The notes: generated by a model from the sequence alone, not told the origin. Shown: positions 14,640 through 23,387, counted from the first letter of the stretch. The stretch: DNA of 64,000 nt from Bog-532 sp963830385 (GCA_963830385.1 CAWHMD010000007.1:62001-126000); one strand, 5' to 3'. Translations and numbers: made by a program.

Positions 14640-16117
14640 CCGCGCTCGTCACCGTGATCGGCTGCGACGGTGCCCCGCTGCCGCCCGCCGCCGCCCAGGC
14701 CCTGGCGGCCGCGTCGGCCGTGGCCGGCGCCCCCCGCCACCTGGCCGCGGCGCCGCTGCCGCCCGAGGCCGACCGCATCCCGCTGCGCCGTCTCCAGGTC
14801 GCCCTCGACGCGATCTGCGCCCACCCCGGCCCGGTCGCCGTGCTCGCCTCGGGGGATCCGGGGTTCTTCGGCATCGTCCGCGCGCTGCGTGCCCGTGGCC
14901 TCGCCCCGGTCGTGGTCCCCGCCGTCTCGTCGGTCGCGCTGGCCTTCGCCCGCCTCGGCCTGGACTGGGACGACGCCCTGGTGCTGTCCGCGCACGGCCG
15001 GGACGCCGGTCCGGTGGCGGCCGCCGCCCTGGCTCACCCGAAGGCGGCCATCCTCACCGGCCCGCCCGAGGCCACCACCGGCGCCCTCCGCGCCGCTCTG
15101 CGCGACGCCGGCCGCACCGTCTACGTGGCCGAACGCCTCGGCACCCCCGGCGAGCGCGTCCGCGATCTGACCAGCGATCCGGCCGCCGACGTCACCGACC
15201 CCCACGTCCTGATTTCCCTCGCCAGCCCCAGCCCGGCCGCCAGCCCCGGGCCCCTCGCCAGCCCCAGCCCCGCCGCAAGCCCCGGGCCCCTCGCCAGCCC
15301 CAGCCCCGCCGGAAGCCCCAAAAATCCCACCAGCCCCGCCAGCCTCATCAGAACCACTGGTCCCACTGGCCCCCGCTGGCTCGCCGGCCACCCCGGTGCC
15401 CCGGCCGCCTGGGCCCTCCCCGAGACCGACTTCGAGCACCGGGACTCAATGATCACCAAGCCCGAGGTCCGGGCGCTGGCGCTGGCCCGCCTCGGACCCG
15501 GTCCCGGCCGCACGATCTGGGACGTCGGTGCGGGCTCGGGCTCGGTCGCGGTCGAATGCGCCCGCTTCGGCGCCTGGGCCATCGCGGTCGAGGCCGACCC
15601 GGCCCAGTGCGACCGCATCCACCGCAACGCCGCCCGCTTTGGCGTACTGCTGCAGGTCGTGCCCGGCCGGGCGCCCGCCGCCCTGGCCGGCCTGCCTGCC
15701 CCCGACGCGATCTTCGCCGGCGGCGGCGGCGACGAGGTCCTGCGGGCCGCTGTCCAGGCCGGGAAACCACCCCGGGTCGTGGTCACCCTGGCCTCGGTGG
15801 ACCGTGTCCGCCCGGTCGCCGACCTGCTCACCGCCCTCGGCTACACCGCCGAAGGCACCCAACTCCAAGCGTCCCGGCTGTCCCCGCTGCCGGGCGGCTC
15901 GCTCCGGCTGGCCGCCACCAACCCCGTCTTCGTCCTCTGGGCCGACCGCGCCGACCGCGCCCCCGCCGGCCCGGAGCCCCATCATGATCGGCCTGGTCGC
16001 CGTGACCGCCGCGGGCCGGGCCGGCGCCGCCCGCCTGGCCACCGCCTGGCCGGGCGAGACCCGCTTCTACGACGCCCCCGCCGCCACTGCCCTGCCCCAG
16101 GCGTTCGCCGGCTGTGA
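14636..16117 (+). CDS. cobL: Precorrin-6Y C5,15-methyltransferase, decarboxylating (CbiE-CbiT)
   Basis: Two-domain SAM enzyme of 493 residues. The N-terminal CbiE-like half (LVTVIGCDG, LASGDPGFFGI) is joined to a CbiT half with the SAM loop WDVGAGSGSVAVECAR near residue 297. The domains are linked by a Ser/Pro/Ala segment built from a 36-bp tandem repeat. The TTG at 14636 overlaps the cobM stop (TTGA). Homology ends at about NPVFVLWADRADRAP, but no stop follows and the frame runs on for 134 bp inside the next gene, adding an Arg/Pro-rich tail that looks like an out-of-frame reading. The original stop may therefore have been lost. Function is firm; the tail is odd. Confidence 0.88.
   Translation: MTALVTVIGCDGAPLPPAAAQALAAASAVAGAPRHLAAAPLPPEADRIPLRRLQVALDAICAHPGPVAVLASGDPGFFGIVRALRARGLAPVVVPAVSSVALAFARLGLDWDDALVLSAHGRDAGPVAAAALAHPKAAILTGPPEATTGALRAALRDAGRTVYVAERLGTPGERVRDLTSDPAADVTDPHVLISLASPSPAASPGPLASPSPAASPGPLASPSPAGSPKNPTSPASLIRTTGPTGPRWLAGHPGAPAAWALPETDFEHRDSMITKPEVRALALARLGPGPGRTIWDVGAGSGSVAVECARFGAWAIAVEADPAQCDRIHRNAARFGVLLQVVPGRAPAALAGLPAPDAIFAGGGGDEVLRAAVQAGKPPRVVVTLASVDRVRPVADLLTALGYTAEGTQLQASRLSPLPGGSLRLAATNPVFVLWADRADRAPAGPEPHHDRPGRRDRRGPGRRRPPGHRLAGRDPLLRRPRRHCPAPGVRRL
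15218..15320 (+). repeat. 36-bp in-frame tandem repeat in the cobL linker
   Basis: Nearly three copies of a 36-bp unit start at 15218, 15254 and 15290, each coding LASPSPAASPGP. It lengthens the linker between the CbiE and CbiT domains. Copies 2 and 3 are almost identical. The repeats are adjacent, coding and without spacers, which excludes a CRISPR. Confidence 0.9.
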
Positions 16118-17744
16118 CGTGGTGGTGTCCTTCCTGGCCGTCGGGGCCACCGTGCGGCTGCTGGCGCCGTTGCTGGCCAGCAAGCACCGCGACCCCGGCG
16201 TGGTCTGCGTCGACGAGGCGCTGCGGTTCGCGGTGCCGGTGACCGGCGCGCACGCGGGCGGGGCCAACGCCCTGGCCCGCCGGGTCGCCGCCGTGCTCGG
16301 CGCCGAACCGGTGATCACCACCGCCAGCGACGCGGCCGGCGCGGTGGCCCTGGACGGCTTCGGCGCCGACCTCGGCTTCGTCATCGAGCCCGGCAGCGAC
16401 CTGGCCGCCGTCGGGGCCGCGGTCCTGTCCGGCCAGCGGGTCACGCTCGGCGCCGACCAGACCTGGCCACTTCCGCCGCTGCCGCCCAACGTGGTCGCCG
16501 GCCCGCCGGAGCCCTCCGTACCCGCGATCGTCATCACCGACCGCCAGCCACCCGTCCGGGACGAGCCCACGGTCATCTACCGCCCGCCATCCCTGGTCGT
16601 CGGCCTCGGGGCCAGCCGCGACGTCCCGCCGGAAGAGATCGGCGCCCTCATCGACGGAGTCCTGGCCGCCGCCGGCCTGTCCCCGCTGTCGGTCCGTGCC
16701 GCCGCCACCGTCGACCTCAAGCAGGACGAGCCCGGTCTGCTCGCCAGCGTCAGGGAACGCGGCTGGCCGCTGACCTTTTTCCGGGTTTCCGAACTCGCCG
16801 AAGTGCCGGTACCCAACCCGAGCGACACGGTCCGCGCCGCGGTCGGCACCCCCAGCGTCGCCGAGGCCGCCGCCCTGCTGGCCAGCACCCCCAGTACCTC
16901 CAGCCTCGTCGTCCCCAAGCAAATCAGCCCGCACGCCACCGTCGCCGTCGCCCGCAGCACTCCCCGGGGCCGCCTGGCCATCGTCGGCATCGGCCCCGGC
17001 GCCCGCGACCTGCTCACCCCCCGGGCCGTGGCCGAACTGCGGCGGGCCAGCATCGTCGTCGGCCTCGACCAGTACGTGCGCCAGGTCCAGGACCTGATCC
17101 GCCCCGGCACCACGATCCGGTCCAGTGGCCTCGGCCAGGAACAGGAGCGGGCCGAGACCGCGGTCGCCGACGCCGCGGCGGGCCACGCGGTCGCCCTGAT
17201 CGGCTCGGGCGACGCCGGCGTCTACGCGATGGGCAGCCCCGCCCTGGAGACCGCCGGCGTGGACATCGAGGTCGTCGGCGTTCCCGGCGTGACCGCCGCC
17301 CTGGCCGCGGCGGCCGTGCTCGGCGCCCCGCTCGGCCACGACCACGCCATGATCTCCCTGTCTGACCTGCACACCCCGTGGGACGTCATCGAGCGCCGGG
17401 TGGCCGCCGCGGCCGCCGCCGACCTGGTGGTGTGCTTCTACAACCCCGCCAGCCGGGAACGGGACTGGCAGTTCCGCCAGGCCCTGTCGATCCTGGCCGC
17501 CCAGCGGCCGCCGGAGACGCCGGTGGGCTGGGTCCGCGACGCGTCCCGCTCCGGCCAGTCGTCCGCGACCGCCACCCTGGCCACCTTTGACCCGGCCGCG
17601 GCCGACATGCGCACGCTGGTCATCGTCGGCTCCTCACGCACCAAGCTGGTCGCGGGCCGGATGGTCACCCCGCGCGAATACCGCTGGGCGGGTCCTATTG
17701 TCGTGCCCAGAGGTGCCAGCCGCTCTACCCGGGAGGAACCGTGA
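15984..17744 (+). CDS. cobJ: CbiG-CobJ fusion: cobalt-precorrin-5A hydrolase and precorrin-3B C17-methyltransferase
   Basis: Fusion protein of 586 residues. Residues 1-180 form the CbiG N-terminal and central parts (VSFLAVGATVRLLAPLL, KHRDPGVVCVDE). Residues 205-330 are the CbiG C-terminal domain (VVGLGASRDVPPEEI, ATVDLKQDEPGL). Residues 335-575 are the CobJ methyltransferase (IVGIGPGARDLLTPRA, SSGLGQEQERAE, LIGSGDAGVYAMG, VCFYNPASRERDWQF). CbiG opens the delta-lactone ring formed after C17 methylation, so the fusion joins neighbouring steps. The ATG at 15984 lies inside the last 134 bp of the cobL frame; no clear ribosome site is seen. It ends in a GTGA overlap with cobH. Confidence 0.9.
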   Translation: MIGLVAVTAAGRAGAARLATAWPGETRFYDAPAATALPQAFAGCDVVVSFLAVGATVRLLAPLLASKHRDPGVVCVDEALRFAVPVTGAHAGGANALARRVAAVLGAEPVITTASDAAGAVALDGFGADLGFVIEPGSDLAAVGAAVLSGQRVTLGADQTWPLPPLPPNVVAGPPEPSVPAIVITDRQPPVRDEPTVIYRPPSLVVGLGASRDVPPEEIGALIDGVLAAAGLSPLSVRAAATVDLKQDEPGLLASVRERGWPLTFFRVSELAEVPVPNPSDTVRAAVGTPSVAEAAALLASTPSTSSLVVPKQISPHATVAVARSTPRGRLAIVGIGPGARDLLTPRAVAELRRASIVVGLDQYVRQVQDLIRPGTTIRSSGLGQEQERAETAVADAAAGHAVALIGSGDAGVYAMGSPALETAGVDIEVVGVPGVTAALAAAAVLGAPLGHDHAMISLSDLHTPWDVIERRVAAAAAADLVVCFYNPASRERDWQFRQALSILAAQRPPETPVGWVRDASRSGQSSATATLATFDPAAADMRTLVIVGSSRTKLVAGRMVTPREYRWAGPIVVPRGASRSTREEP

Positions 17745-18406
17745 CCGAATTCGAGCGTTCACCCGAACGGGACCCCAGCGAGCCGCACCCGATCGAGGTC
17801 GAGTCCTACCGGATCCTGCGGTCCCGGATCGACCTGAGCCACCTGCCCCCGCTGACCCTGGCCGTCACCGAGCGGATCATCCACGCCAGCGCCGACTTCG
17901 ACTACGCCGCCGACCTGGTGGCCGACGAGGCCGCCCTGGCGGCCGGGGTGGCCGCCATCCGCCGCGGCGCGCCGGTCGTGGCCGACGTGGCCATGGTCGC
18001 CTCGGGCATCACCGGCTACCCGGTGATCTGCAAGGTCGGCGAGGGACTGGCCACCCGGCTGTCCCGCACGGTCGGGATCACCGTGTCCGCCGCCGCCACC
18101 CGGCTCGCGTTCGGCGAGGCCGGCCCGGGCGCGGTCTGGGTCGTCGGCAACGCCCCGACCGCGCTGGCCGAGGTCTTGCAGCGGGACGTGTCGCCGGCGC
18201 TGGTCATCGGCATGCCGGTCGGCTTCGTCGGCGCCGCCGAGTCCAAGCAGGCGCTGCGCGCCAGCGGGCTGCCCGCGCTGAGCAACAAGTCCGAGAAGGG
18301 CGGGTCGGCGGTGGCCGCGGCCGCGTTCAACGCGCTGCTGCGGGTGGCCCGCGAGCAGCAGCCGGAAGGCCGCCCGGGCGGCCGCCTGACCGGGGGCCGC
18401 CGTTGA
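17741..18406 (+). CDS. cobH: Precorrin-8X methylmutase
   Basis: Enzyme of 221 residues that moves the C-11 methyl group to C-12 to give hydrogenobyrinic acid. The family motif around the catalytic His is present as ERIIHASADFDYA near residue 45, with VVADVAMVASGI and GFVGAAESKQAL further on. The GTG start overlaps the preceding stop and has GGAGG just upstream. The C-terminal 15 residues (RPGGRLTGGRR) are a basic tail. It is followed by a TTGA overlap with cbiX. Confidence 0.93.
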   Translation: MTEFERSPERDPSEPHPIEVESYRILRSRIDLSHLPPLTLAVTERIIHASADFDYAADLVADEAALAAGVAAIRRGAPVVADVAMVASGITGYPVICKVGEGLATRLSRTVGITVSAAATRLAFGEAGPGAVWVVGNAPTALAEVLQRDVSPALVIGMPVGFVGAAESKQALRASGLPALSNKSEKGGSAVAAAAFNALLRVAREQQPEGRPGGRLTGGRR

Positions 18407-19278
18407 ACCCCGCCCTGCTGATCGCCGGCCACGGCACCCGCGACCCCGAGGGAGCGGCGGCGTTCGCCGCGTTCACCGACCGGGTGGCCCGGCTCAACGC
18501 GGCTGAGATGCCGGTGGCGGGCGGTTTCATCGAGCTGTCCGAACCGCCGCTGAAAGACGCGGTCACCGCGCTGGCCGGCCAGGGCCACCGGGATCTGGTG
18601 GCGGTGCCGCTGATGCTGTCGGCGGCCGGCCACTCCAAGGGCGACATCCCGGCCGCGCTGGCCCGCGAGACCGGCCGCCACCCCGGCCTCAGCATCCGCT
18701 ACGGGCGCCCGCTCGGCCCTCACCCGGTGCTGCTGGACCTGATGGCCGCCCGGATCGCCGCGGTCACGGCCGGGATGACCGAGCCGCCCGCGGTGCTGCT
18801 GGCCGGACGGGGTACCACCGACCCGGACGGCAACGCCGACGTGGTCAAGGTGGCCCGGCTGCTGTGGGAGGGCCGGGACTACGAGTTCACCGAGACCGCG
18901 TTCATCTCGCTGGCCCGCCCGAGCGTGCCCGAGGGCCTGGAGCGCTGCCGCCGCCTCGGCGCCCGGCACATCGTGGTCGCCCGCTACTTCCTGTTCCCCG
19001 GGGTGCTGCCGGACCGGGTGGCCGAGCAGGCCGCCGCGTTCGCCGACGGTCACCCCGGCCTCGACGTCCGCACCACCGGCGTGCTCGGGGACTGCGACGA
19101 GATCGCCGGCCTGGTGGCCGAGCGCTACCGCGAGGCGCTGGCCGGCGACATCCGGATGAACTGCGACACCTGCCTGTACCGGACCGCGCTGCCCGGCTTC
19201 GCGGACCGCGTCGGCGCCGCCCAGCACCCCCATGACCACCCGCACGACCACGATCATGTGCACCTCCGTGGCGCCTGA
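18403..19278 (+). CDS. cbiX: Sirohydrochlorin cobalt/iron chelatase (CbiX-type)
   Basis: Chelatase of 291 residues with two CbiX-like repeats. The N-terminal LLIAGHGTRDPEG carries the first metal-binding His, and SAAGHSKGDIPAAL near residue 75 the second. The C-terminal half (GRGTTDPDGNADV, FLFPGVLPDRV) has lost the His pair. The protein ends in a His/Asp-rich tail (HPHDHPHDHDHVH) that could store or deliver cobalt. The TTG at 18403 overlaps the cobH stop. CbiX inserts metal early in the pathway, whereas the ChlID-like chelatase at the operon head belongs to late insertion, so both routes appear represented. Confidence 0.88.
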   Translation: MNPALLIAGHGTRDPEGAAAFAAFTDRVARLNAAEMPVAGGFIELSEPPLKDAVTALAGQGHRDLVAVPLMLSAAGHSKGDIPAALARETGRHPGLSIRYGRPLGPHPVLLDLMAARIAAVTAGMTEPPAVLLAGRGTTDPDGNADVVKVARLLWEGRDYEFTETAFISLARPSVPEGLERCRRLGARHIVVARYFLFPGVLPDRVAEQAAAFADGHPGLDVRTTGVLGDCDEIAGLVAERYREALAGDIRMNCDTCLYRTALPGFADRVGAAQHPHDHPHDHDHVHLRGA

Positions 19279-20323
19279 CCGGCCCGCCGAGCCCGACCTG
19301 GACTTCCACGGCGACCGGGAGCTGGCCGGCGGCCTGGTCGACCTGGCCGTGAACGTCCGCCCCGGCACCCCGCCGCCCTGGCTGCGGGGGCACCTCCGCG
19401 CCGCGGTCGACGACGTGGCCGCCTACCCGGACCCGGCCGCCGCGACCGGGGCGGTGGCCCGCCGGCACGGGCGCCCGCCGTCCGAGGTCCTGGTCACCGC
19501 CGGGGCGGCCGAGGCGTTCACGCTGATCGCGCGGGCCTTCCGCCCCCGCCACCCGGTGGTCGTCCACCCTCAGTTCACCGAGCCCGAAGCGGCCCTGCGG
19601 GCGGCCGGGCACGACGTTGGCCGGGTCATCCTGCCACCCGATTTCCGGCTCGACCCGGGCCTCGTCCCCGCCGAGGCCGACCTCGTCGTCCTCGGCAACC
19701 CCACCAATCCCACGTCGGTGCTGCACCCGGCGGCCAGCGTCCGGGCCCTGGGCCATCCCGGCCGCACGCTGGTGGTGGACGAGGCGTTCGCCGACTGCGT
19801 GCCCGGCGAACCGGAGAGCCTGGCCGCCGCCCGTGACATCCCCGGCCTGATCGTGGTGCGCAGCCTGACCAAGACCTGGGGCCTGGCCGGCCTGCGGGCC
19901 GGCTACCTGCTGGCCGCCCCGGACACCGTGCGCGCGCTGGCCCGCCCGCGCCCGCCGTGGGCGGTGTCCAGCCCCGCCCTGGCGGCCGTGGTCGCCTGCT
20001 GTACCCCGGAAGCCATCGCCGAAGCGAATACCTGGGCGACGGAGCTGGCCCAGGAGCGAGCCCAGCTGGCCGCCGGCCTGTCGAGACTCCCCGGCGTCCG
20101 GGTAACCCCCGATGCCAGAGCCTCGTTCCTGCTGCTCAGGACCTCAGCTCCGGCCGTCCGCGACCGCCTGCGCCAGGCCGGCTTCGCGGTCCGCCGGGGC
20201 GACACGTTCCCGGGCCTCGGCCCGGACTGGCTCCGCATCGCGGTCCGCGACCGCGCCACCAGCGAACGGTTCGTGGCCGCCCTGGCCCGCGTCCTCGACA
20301 CAATCCCCGAGGAGGTCCCGTGA
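19232..20323 (+). CDS. cobC: Threonine-phosphate decarboxylase-like aminotransferase
   Basis: PLP-dependent fold-type I enzyme related to CobC/CobD, which supplies the (R)-1-amino-2-propanol phosphate arm of B12. The PLP lysine lies in VVRSLTKTWGLAGLRAGYL, with NPTNPTSVLHP and DEAFADCVPGE before it. Homology starts at about DFHGDRELAGG. Three starts are possible: ATG 19232, ATG 19256 and GTG 19268, overlapping cbiX by 47, 23 or 11 bp. None has a clear ribosome site, so the start is uncertain. It ends in a GTGA overlap with the next gene. Confidence 0.85.
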   Translation: MTTRTTTIMCTSVAPDRPAEPDLDFHGDRELAGGLVDLAVNVRPGTPPPWLRGHLRAAVDDVAAYPDPAAATGAVARRHGRPPSEVLVTAGAAEAFTLIARAFRPRHPVVVHPQFTEPEAALRAAGHDVGRVILPPDFRLDPGLVPAEADLVVLGNPTNPTSVLHPAASVRALGHPGRTLVVDEAFADCVPGEPESLAAARDIPGLIVVRSLTKTWGLAGLRAGYLLAAPDTVRALARPRPPWAVSSPALAAVVACCTPEAIAEANTWATELAQERAQLAAGLSRLPGVRVTPDARASFLLLRTSAPAVRDRLRQAGFAVRRGDTFPGLGPDWLRIAVRDRATSERFVAALARVLDTIPEEVP

Positions 20324-22092
20324 GTTCCGAGCCAGAGCAGACGCCAGCGGCCGAGCCCGGCCGCGCGCTCCCGTACCCCGACGACCAGCGCGCCGCCGTC
20401 TACCGCGTCATCGCCGAACGGCGCGACGTGCGGCAGGGCTTCCTCCCCGACCCGGTGCCGGACGACGTGCTCACAAGGGTGCTGGCCGCCGCCCACCAGG
20501 CCCCGTCGGTCGGCCTGTCGCAGCCGTGGGACTTCATCGTCATCACCGACCGCGCCCAGCGTGCGCGCATCGCCGCGCTCGCCCGGCGCAACCGCGACCA
20601 GTACGCGGCCGGGCTGCCCGCCGCCCGCGCCCGCGCGTTCGCCCCGCTGAAGGTCGAGTCGATCCTCGACACCCCGGTCAACATCGCCGTCACCTGCGAC
20701 CCGACCCGCGGCGGCCGCCACACGCTGGGACGGCACAGCCAGCCCGAGACGGCCGGGTTCTCCAGCGTGCTGGCGGTGTCCAACCTGTGGCTGGCCGCCC
20801 GGGCCGAGGGCCTCGGCGTCGGCTGGGTCAGCTTCTTCGGTGAGCGCGACCTTGCCGCCGAGCTCGGGCTGCCCGCTCACCTGGACGTCGTCGCCTACCT
20901 GTGCGCCGGGTACGTGCGCGAGTTCGGCGGTGAACCGGAGCTCGCCAGCACCGGCTGGGCCCGCCGCCGCCCGGTGTCCTGGGCGGTGCACGCGGGGGAG
21001 TTCGGCCAGCGCGGTCTGCCCGGCCAGCCGCCGGTGCACCCGCTGGACGAGGTGGTGGCCGCGATCGGCCCGCTGGACGGCGAGGCGATGGCCGCCGCCC
21101 GCGAACGCCAGGACCGGATGACCAAGCCGCGCGGCTCGCTCGGCGTGCTCGAGGACGTGTCGGTGCAGCTGGCCGGCCTGGCCGGGCAGTGCCCGCCGCC
21201 ACTGCCCGAGCCGGCCGCGGTGGCGGTGTTCGCCGGTGACCACGGGGTGCACGCCCAGGGCGTCAGCCCCTGGCCGCAGGAGGTGACCGCCCAGATGGTG
21301 GCCAACTTCCTGGCCGGCGGGGCGGTCGTCAACGCCTTCGCCGCCCAGGCCGGGGCCGAGGTCGTGGTGGTGGACGCCGGGGTCGCGGCCGACCTGGACC
21401 CCGCCCCTGGCCTGCTGCCCCGCAAGGTGGCCCGCGGCACCGCCGACTTCACCCAGGGCCCGGCCATGACCCGCGAGCAGGCCGGCCAGGCGCTGGGAGC
21501 CGGCATCGAGGTGGCGCGCGACCTGGTCGCGGCGGGCAACCGCTGCCTGGTCACCGGCGACATGGGCATCGCCAACACCACCGCCTCGGCCGCCCTGATC
21601 TGCGTGTTCACCGGCCAGGACCCGGCCGGGGTGGTGGGCCCGGGCGCCGGCGCCGACGAGGCCGCGCAGGCCAGGAAGGTGACCGCGATCCGGCAGGGGC
21701 TGGCCCGGCACCAGCCCGACCCGGCCGATCCGGTCGGCGTGCTGGCCGCGTTCGGCGGCTTCGAGCACGCCGCCCTGGCCGGGTTCATCCTGGCCGCCGC
21801 GGCGCTGCGGGTACCGGTCATCCTGGACGGGGTGATCGCCGGGGCGGCCGCGCTGGCCGCGGTCGCGATCGCGCCGGACGCGGCCGGCGCCTGCCTGGCA
21901 GGTCATCGCAGCACCGAACCCGGGCATGCCGCTACGCTTGGTCACCTGAGGCTGCGGCCCCTGGTCGACCTCGATCTGCGGCTGGGCGAGGGGACCGGCG
22001 CCGTGCTCGCGTTGCCCCTGGTCCAGAGCGCGGCCCGGGCCCTGCGCGAGGTGGCGACGTTCGACTCGGCCGGCGTCAGCGACAAGTCCTAA
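20320..22092 (+). CDS. BluB-CobT fusion: DMB synthase and NaMN:DMB phosphoribosyltransferase
   Basis: Protein of 590 residues. Residues 1-230 are a BluB-type flavin-destructase (RRDVRQGFLPDPVPDD, QAPSVGLSQPWDFIVI, GLGVGWVSFF), which turns FMNH2 and O2 into 5,6-dimethylbenzimidazole. Residues 240-585 are CobT, which activates that base to alpha-ribazole phosphate: KPRGSLGVLED, FAGDHGVHAQGVS, TGDMGIANTTAS, and the catalytic Glu in DLRLGEGTGAVLAL near residue 555. The GTG start overlaps the cobC stop and has GGAGG close upstream. The fusion channels the base from maker to user; separate genes are more common. Confidence 0.92.
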   Translation: MSSEPEQTPAAEPGRALPYPDDQRAAVYRVIAERRDVRQGFLPDPVPDDVLTRVLAAAHQAPSVGLSQPWDFIVITDRAQRARIAALARRNRDQYAAGLPAARARAFAPLKVESILDTPVNIAVTCDPTRGGRHTLGRHSQPETAGFSSVLAVSNLWLAARAEGLGVGWVSFFGERDLAAELGLPAHLDVVAYLCAGYVREFGGEPELASTGWARRRPVSWAVHAGEFGQRGLPGQPPVHPLDEVVAAIGPLDGEAMAAARERQDRMTKPRGSLGVLEDVSVQLAGLAGQCPPPLPEPAAVAVFAGDHGVHAQGVSPWPQEVTAQMVANFLAGGAVVNAFAAQAGAEVVVVDAGVAADLDPAPGLLPRKVARGTADFTQGPAMTREQAGQALGAGIEVARDLVAAGNRCLVTGDMGIANTTASAALICVFTGQDPAGVVGPGAGADEAAQARKVTAIRQGLARHQPDPADPVGVLAAFGGFEHAALAGFILAAAALRVPVILDGVIAGAAALAAVAIAPDAAGACLAGHRSTEPGHAATLGHLRLRPLVDLDLRLGEGTGAVLALPLVQSAARALREVATFDSAGVSDKS

Positions 22093-22127
22093 GGAGTTCC
22101 AGACGTGCTGACCGGGAAGCCCCGGCG

Positions 22128-23387
22128 ATGACGGACGGCCGCCCCTATCTGCTGGGGCTGCGGCTGGCCGGGCGCCGCGTGCTGGTGGCCGGCGGCGGGG
22201 CCGTGGCTGGCCGCCGGGTGCCGGCCCTGCTGGACGCGGGCGCCGTCGTCTTCCTGGTCTCGCCCGAGGTCACCGGCTCGCTGGAGGATCTGGCCCAGTC
22301 CGGCCGGATCGAGTGGGCGCGCCGCCGGTTCGAGCCCGGCGACACCGCCGGGAGCTGGCTGGTCTGCGCCTGCACCGACGACCCGGACGTCAACCAGGCC
22401 ATCGTGGCCGAAGCCGATGAGCACCGGATCTGGTCCATCCGTGCCGACGACGCGCAGCGCTCCCGGGTCTGGACGCCGGCCGCCGGGCTGGCCGGCGACG
22501 TCCAGGTCGGCGTGCTCAGCGGCGATCCGCGGCACAGCGCCGGCCTGCGTGACGCGATTGTGACCGGGCTGCGGTCCGGCACCGTCGGGGCCCGCCGGGG
22601 CCGTCGCCACCGGTCCGGGGTGGCCCTGGTCGGCGGCGGCCCGGGCGACCCCGGCCTGATCACCGTGCGCGGCCGCCAGCTGCTGGCCGAGGCCGACGTG
22701 GTGGTCACCGACCGGCTCGCCCCGCGTTCGGTCCTGGATGAGCTGGCCCCCGACGTCGAGGTCGTCGACGTGGCCAAGATCCCGTACGGCCGGGCGGTCG
22801 CCCAGGAGCACATCAACGCGGCCCTGATCGAGCACGCCCAGGCCGGCAAGTTCGTGGTCCGCCTCAAGGGCGGCGACCCGTACGTCTTCGGCCGCGGCGC
22901 CGAAGAGGTCATCGCCTGCCTGCGGGCCGGGGTCCCGGTCACCGTGGTGCCCGGCATCACCAGCGCGGTCGCCGTCCCGGCGGCGGCCGGGGTGCCGGTC
23001 ACCCACCGTGGTGTCGCGCAGGAGTTCAGCGTGGTGTCGGTGCACGTGCCGCCGGGCGACCCCCGGTCCACCGTCGACTGGCCCGCGCTGGCGACCCTGC
23101 AGGGCACATTGGTCCTGCTCATGGCCGTGGAACGGCTCGCCGCGGTGGCCGAAACGCTGATCCGTCACGGCCGTTCCGCCCAAACTCCCGTTTCAGTGAT
23201 TGCGGACGGTACTCTGCCTACTCAGCGCACAATTGTGGCAACGCTGGACACAGTCGCGCCTAGCGTGCTGAAAGATGGGATCCGGCCCCCGGCCGTTGTC
23301 GTGATAGGTGAGGTCGTGAACGTTGCAGCCGAGATAGCCGAGCTCGTGCAGCGCATGCCCGCCGTGACGGGAACGGGCCCGGCGTGA
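22128..23387 (+). CDS. cobA: Siroheme synthase-type uroporphyrinogen-III methyltransferase/precorrin-2 dehydrogenase
   Basis: Two-domain protein of 419 residues (CysG architecture). The N-terminal Rossmann part (RRVLVAGGGAVAGRRVP, about 15-31) resembles precorrin-2 dehydrogenase/ferrochelatase. The C-terminal methyltransferase from about residue 165 has VALVGGGPGDPGLITVRG, VVRLKGGDPYVFGRGAEE and VPGITSAVAVPA, the SUMT signatures. It makes precorrin-2, the entry point of the B12 branch, and possibly sirohydrochlorin for CbiX. It follows bluB-cobT after 35 bp and ends in a GTGA overlap with the dynamin-like gene. Confidence 0.92.
   Translation: MTDGRPYLLGLRLAGRRVLVAGGGAVAGRRVPALLDAGAVVFLVSPEVTGSLEDLAQSGRIEWARRRFEPGDTAGSWLVCACTDDPDVNQAIVAEADEHRIWSIRADDAQRSRVWTPAAGLAGDVQVGVLSGDPRHSAGLRDAIVTGLRSGTVGARRGRRHRSGVALVGGGPGDPGLITVRGRQLLAEADVVVTDRLAPRSVLDELAPDVEVVDVAKIPYGRAVAQEHINAALIEHAQAGKFVVRLKGGDPYVFGRGAEEVIACLRAGVPVTVVPGITSAVAVPAAAGVPVTHRGVAQEFSVVSVHVPPGDPRSTVDWPALATLQGTLVLLMAVERLAAVAETLIRHGRSAQTPVSVIADGTLPTQRTIVATLDTVAPSVLKDGIRPPAVVVIGEVVNVAAEIAELVQRMPAVTGTGPA

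Noticed and set aside
15218..15320. Regular repeats resembling a short CRISPR array
   Set aside because: The 36-bp units are directly adjacent without spacers, in frame, and code a Ser/Pro/Ala linker of CobL.
15984..16117. Separate small gene in the cobL tail
   Set aside because: The stretch is the N-terminal coding part of CbiG in another frame; the Arg/Pro-rich composition of the cobL reading is typical of an out-of-frame translation.
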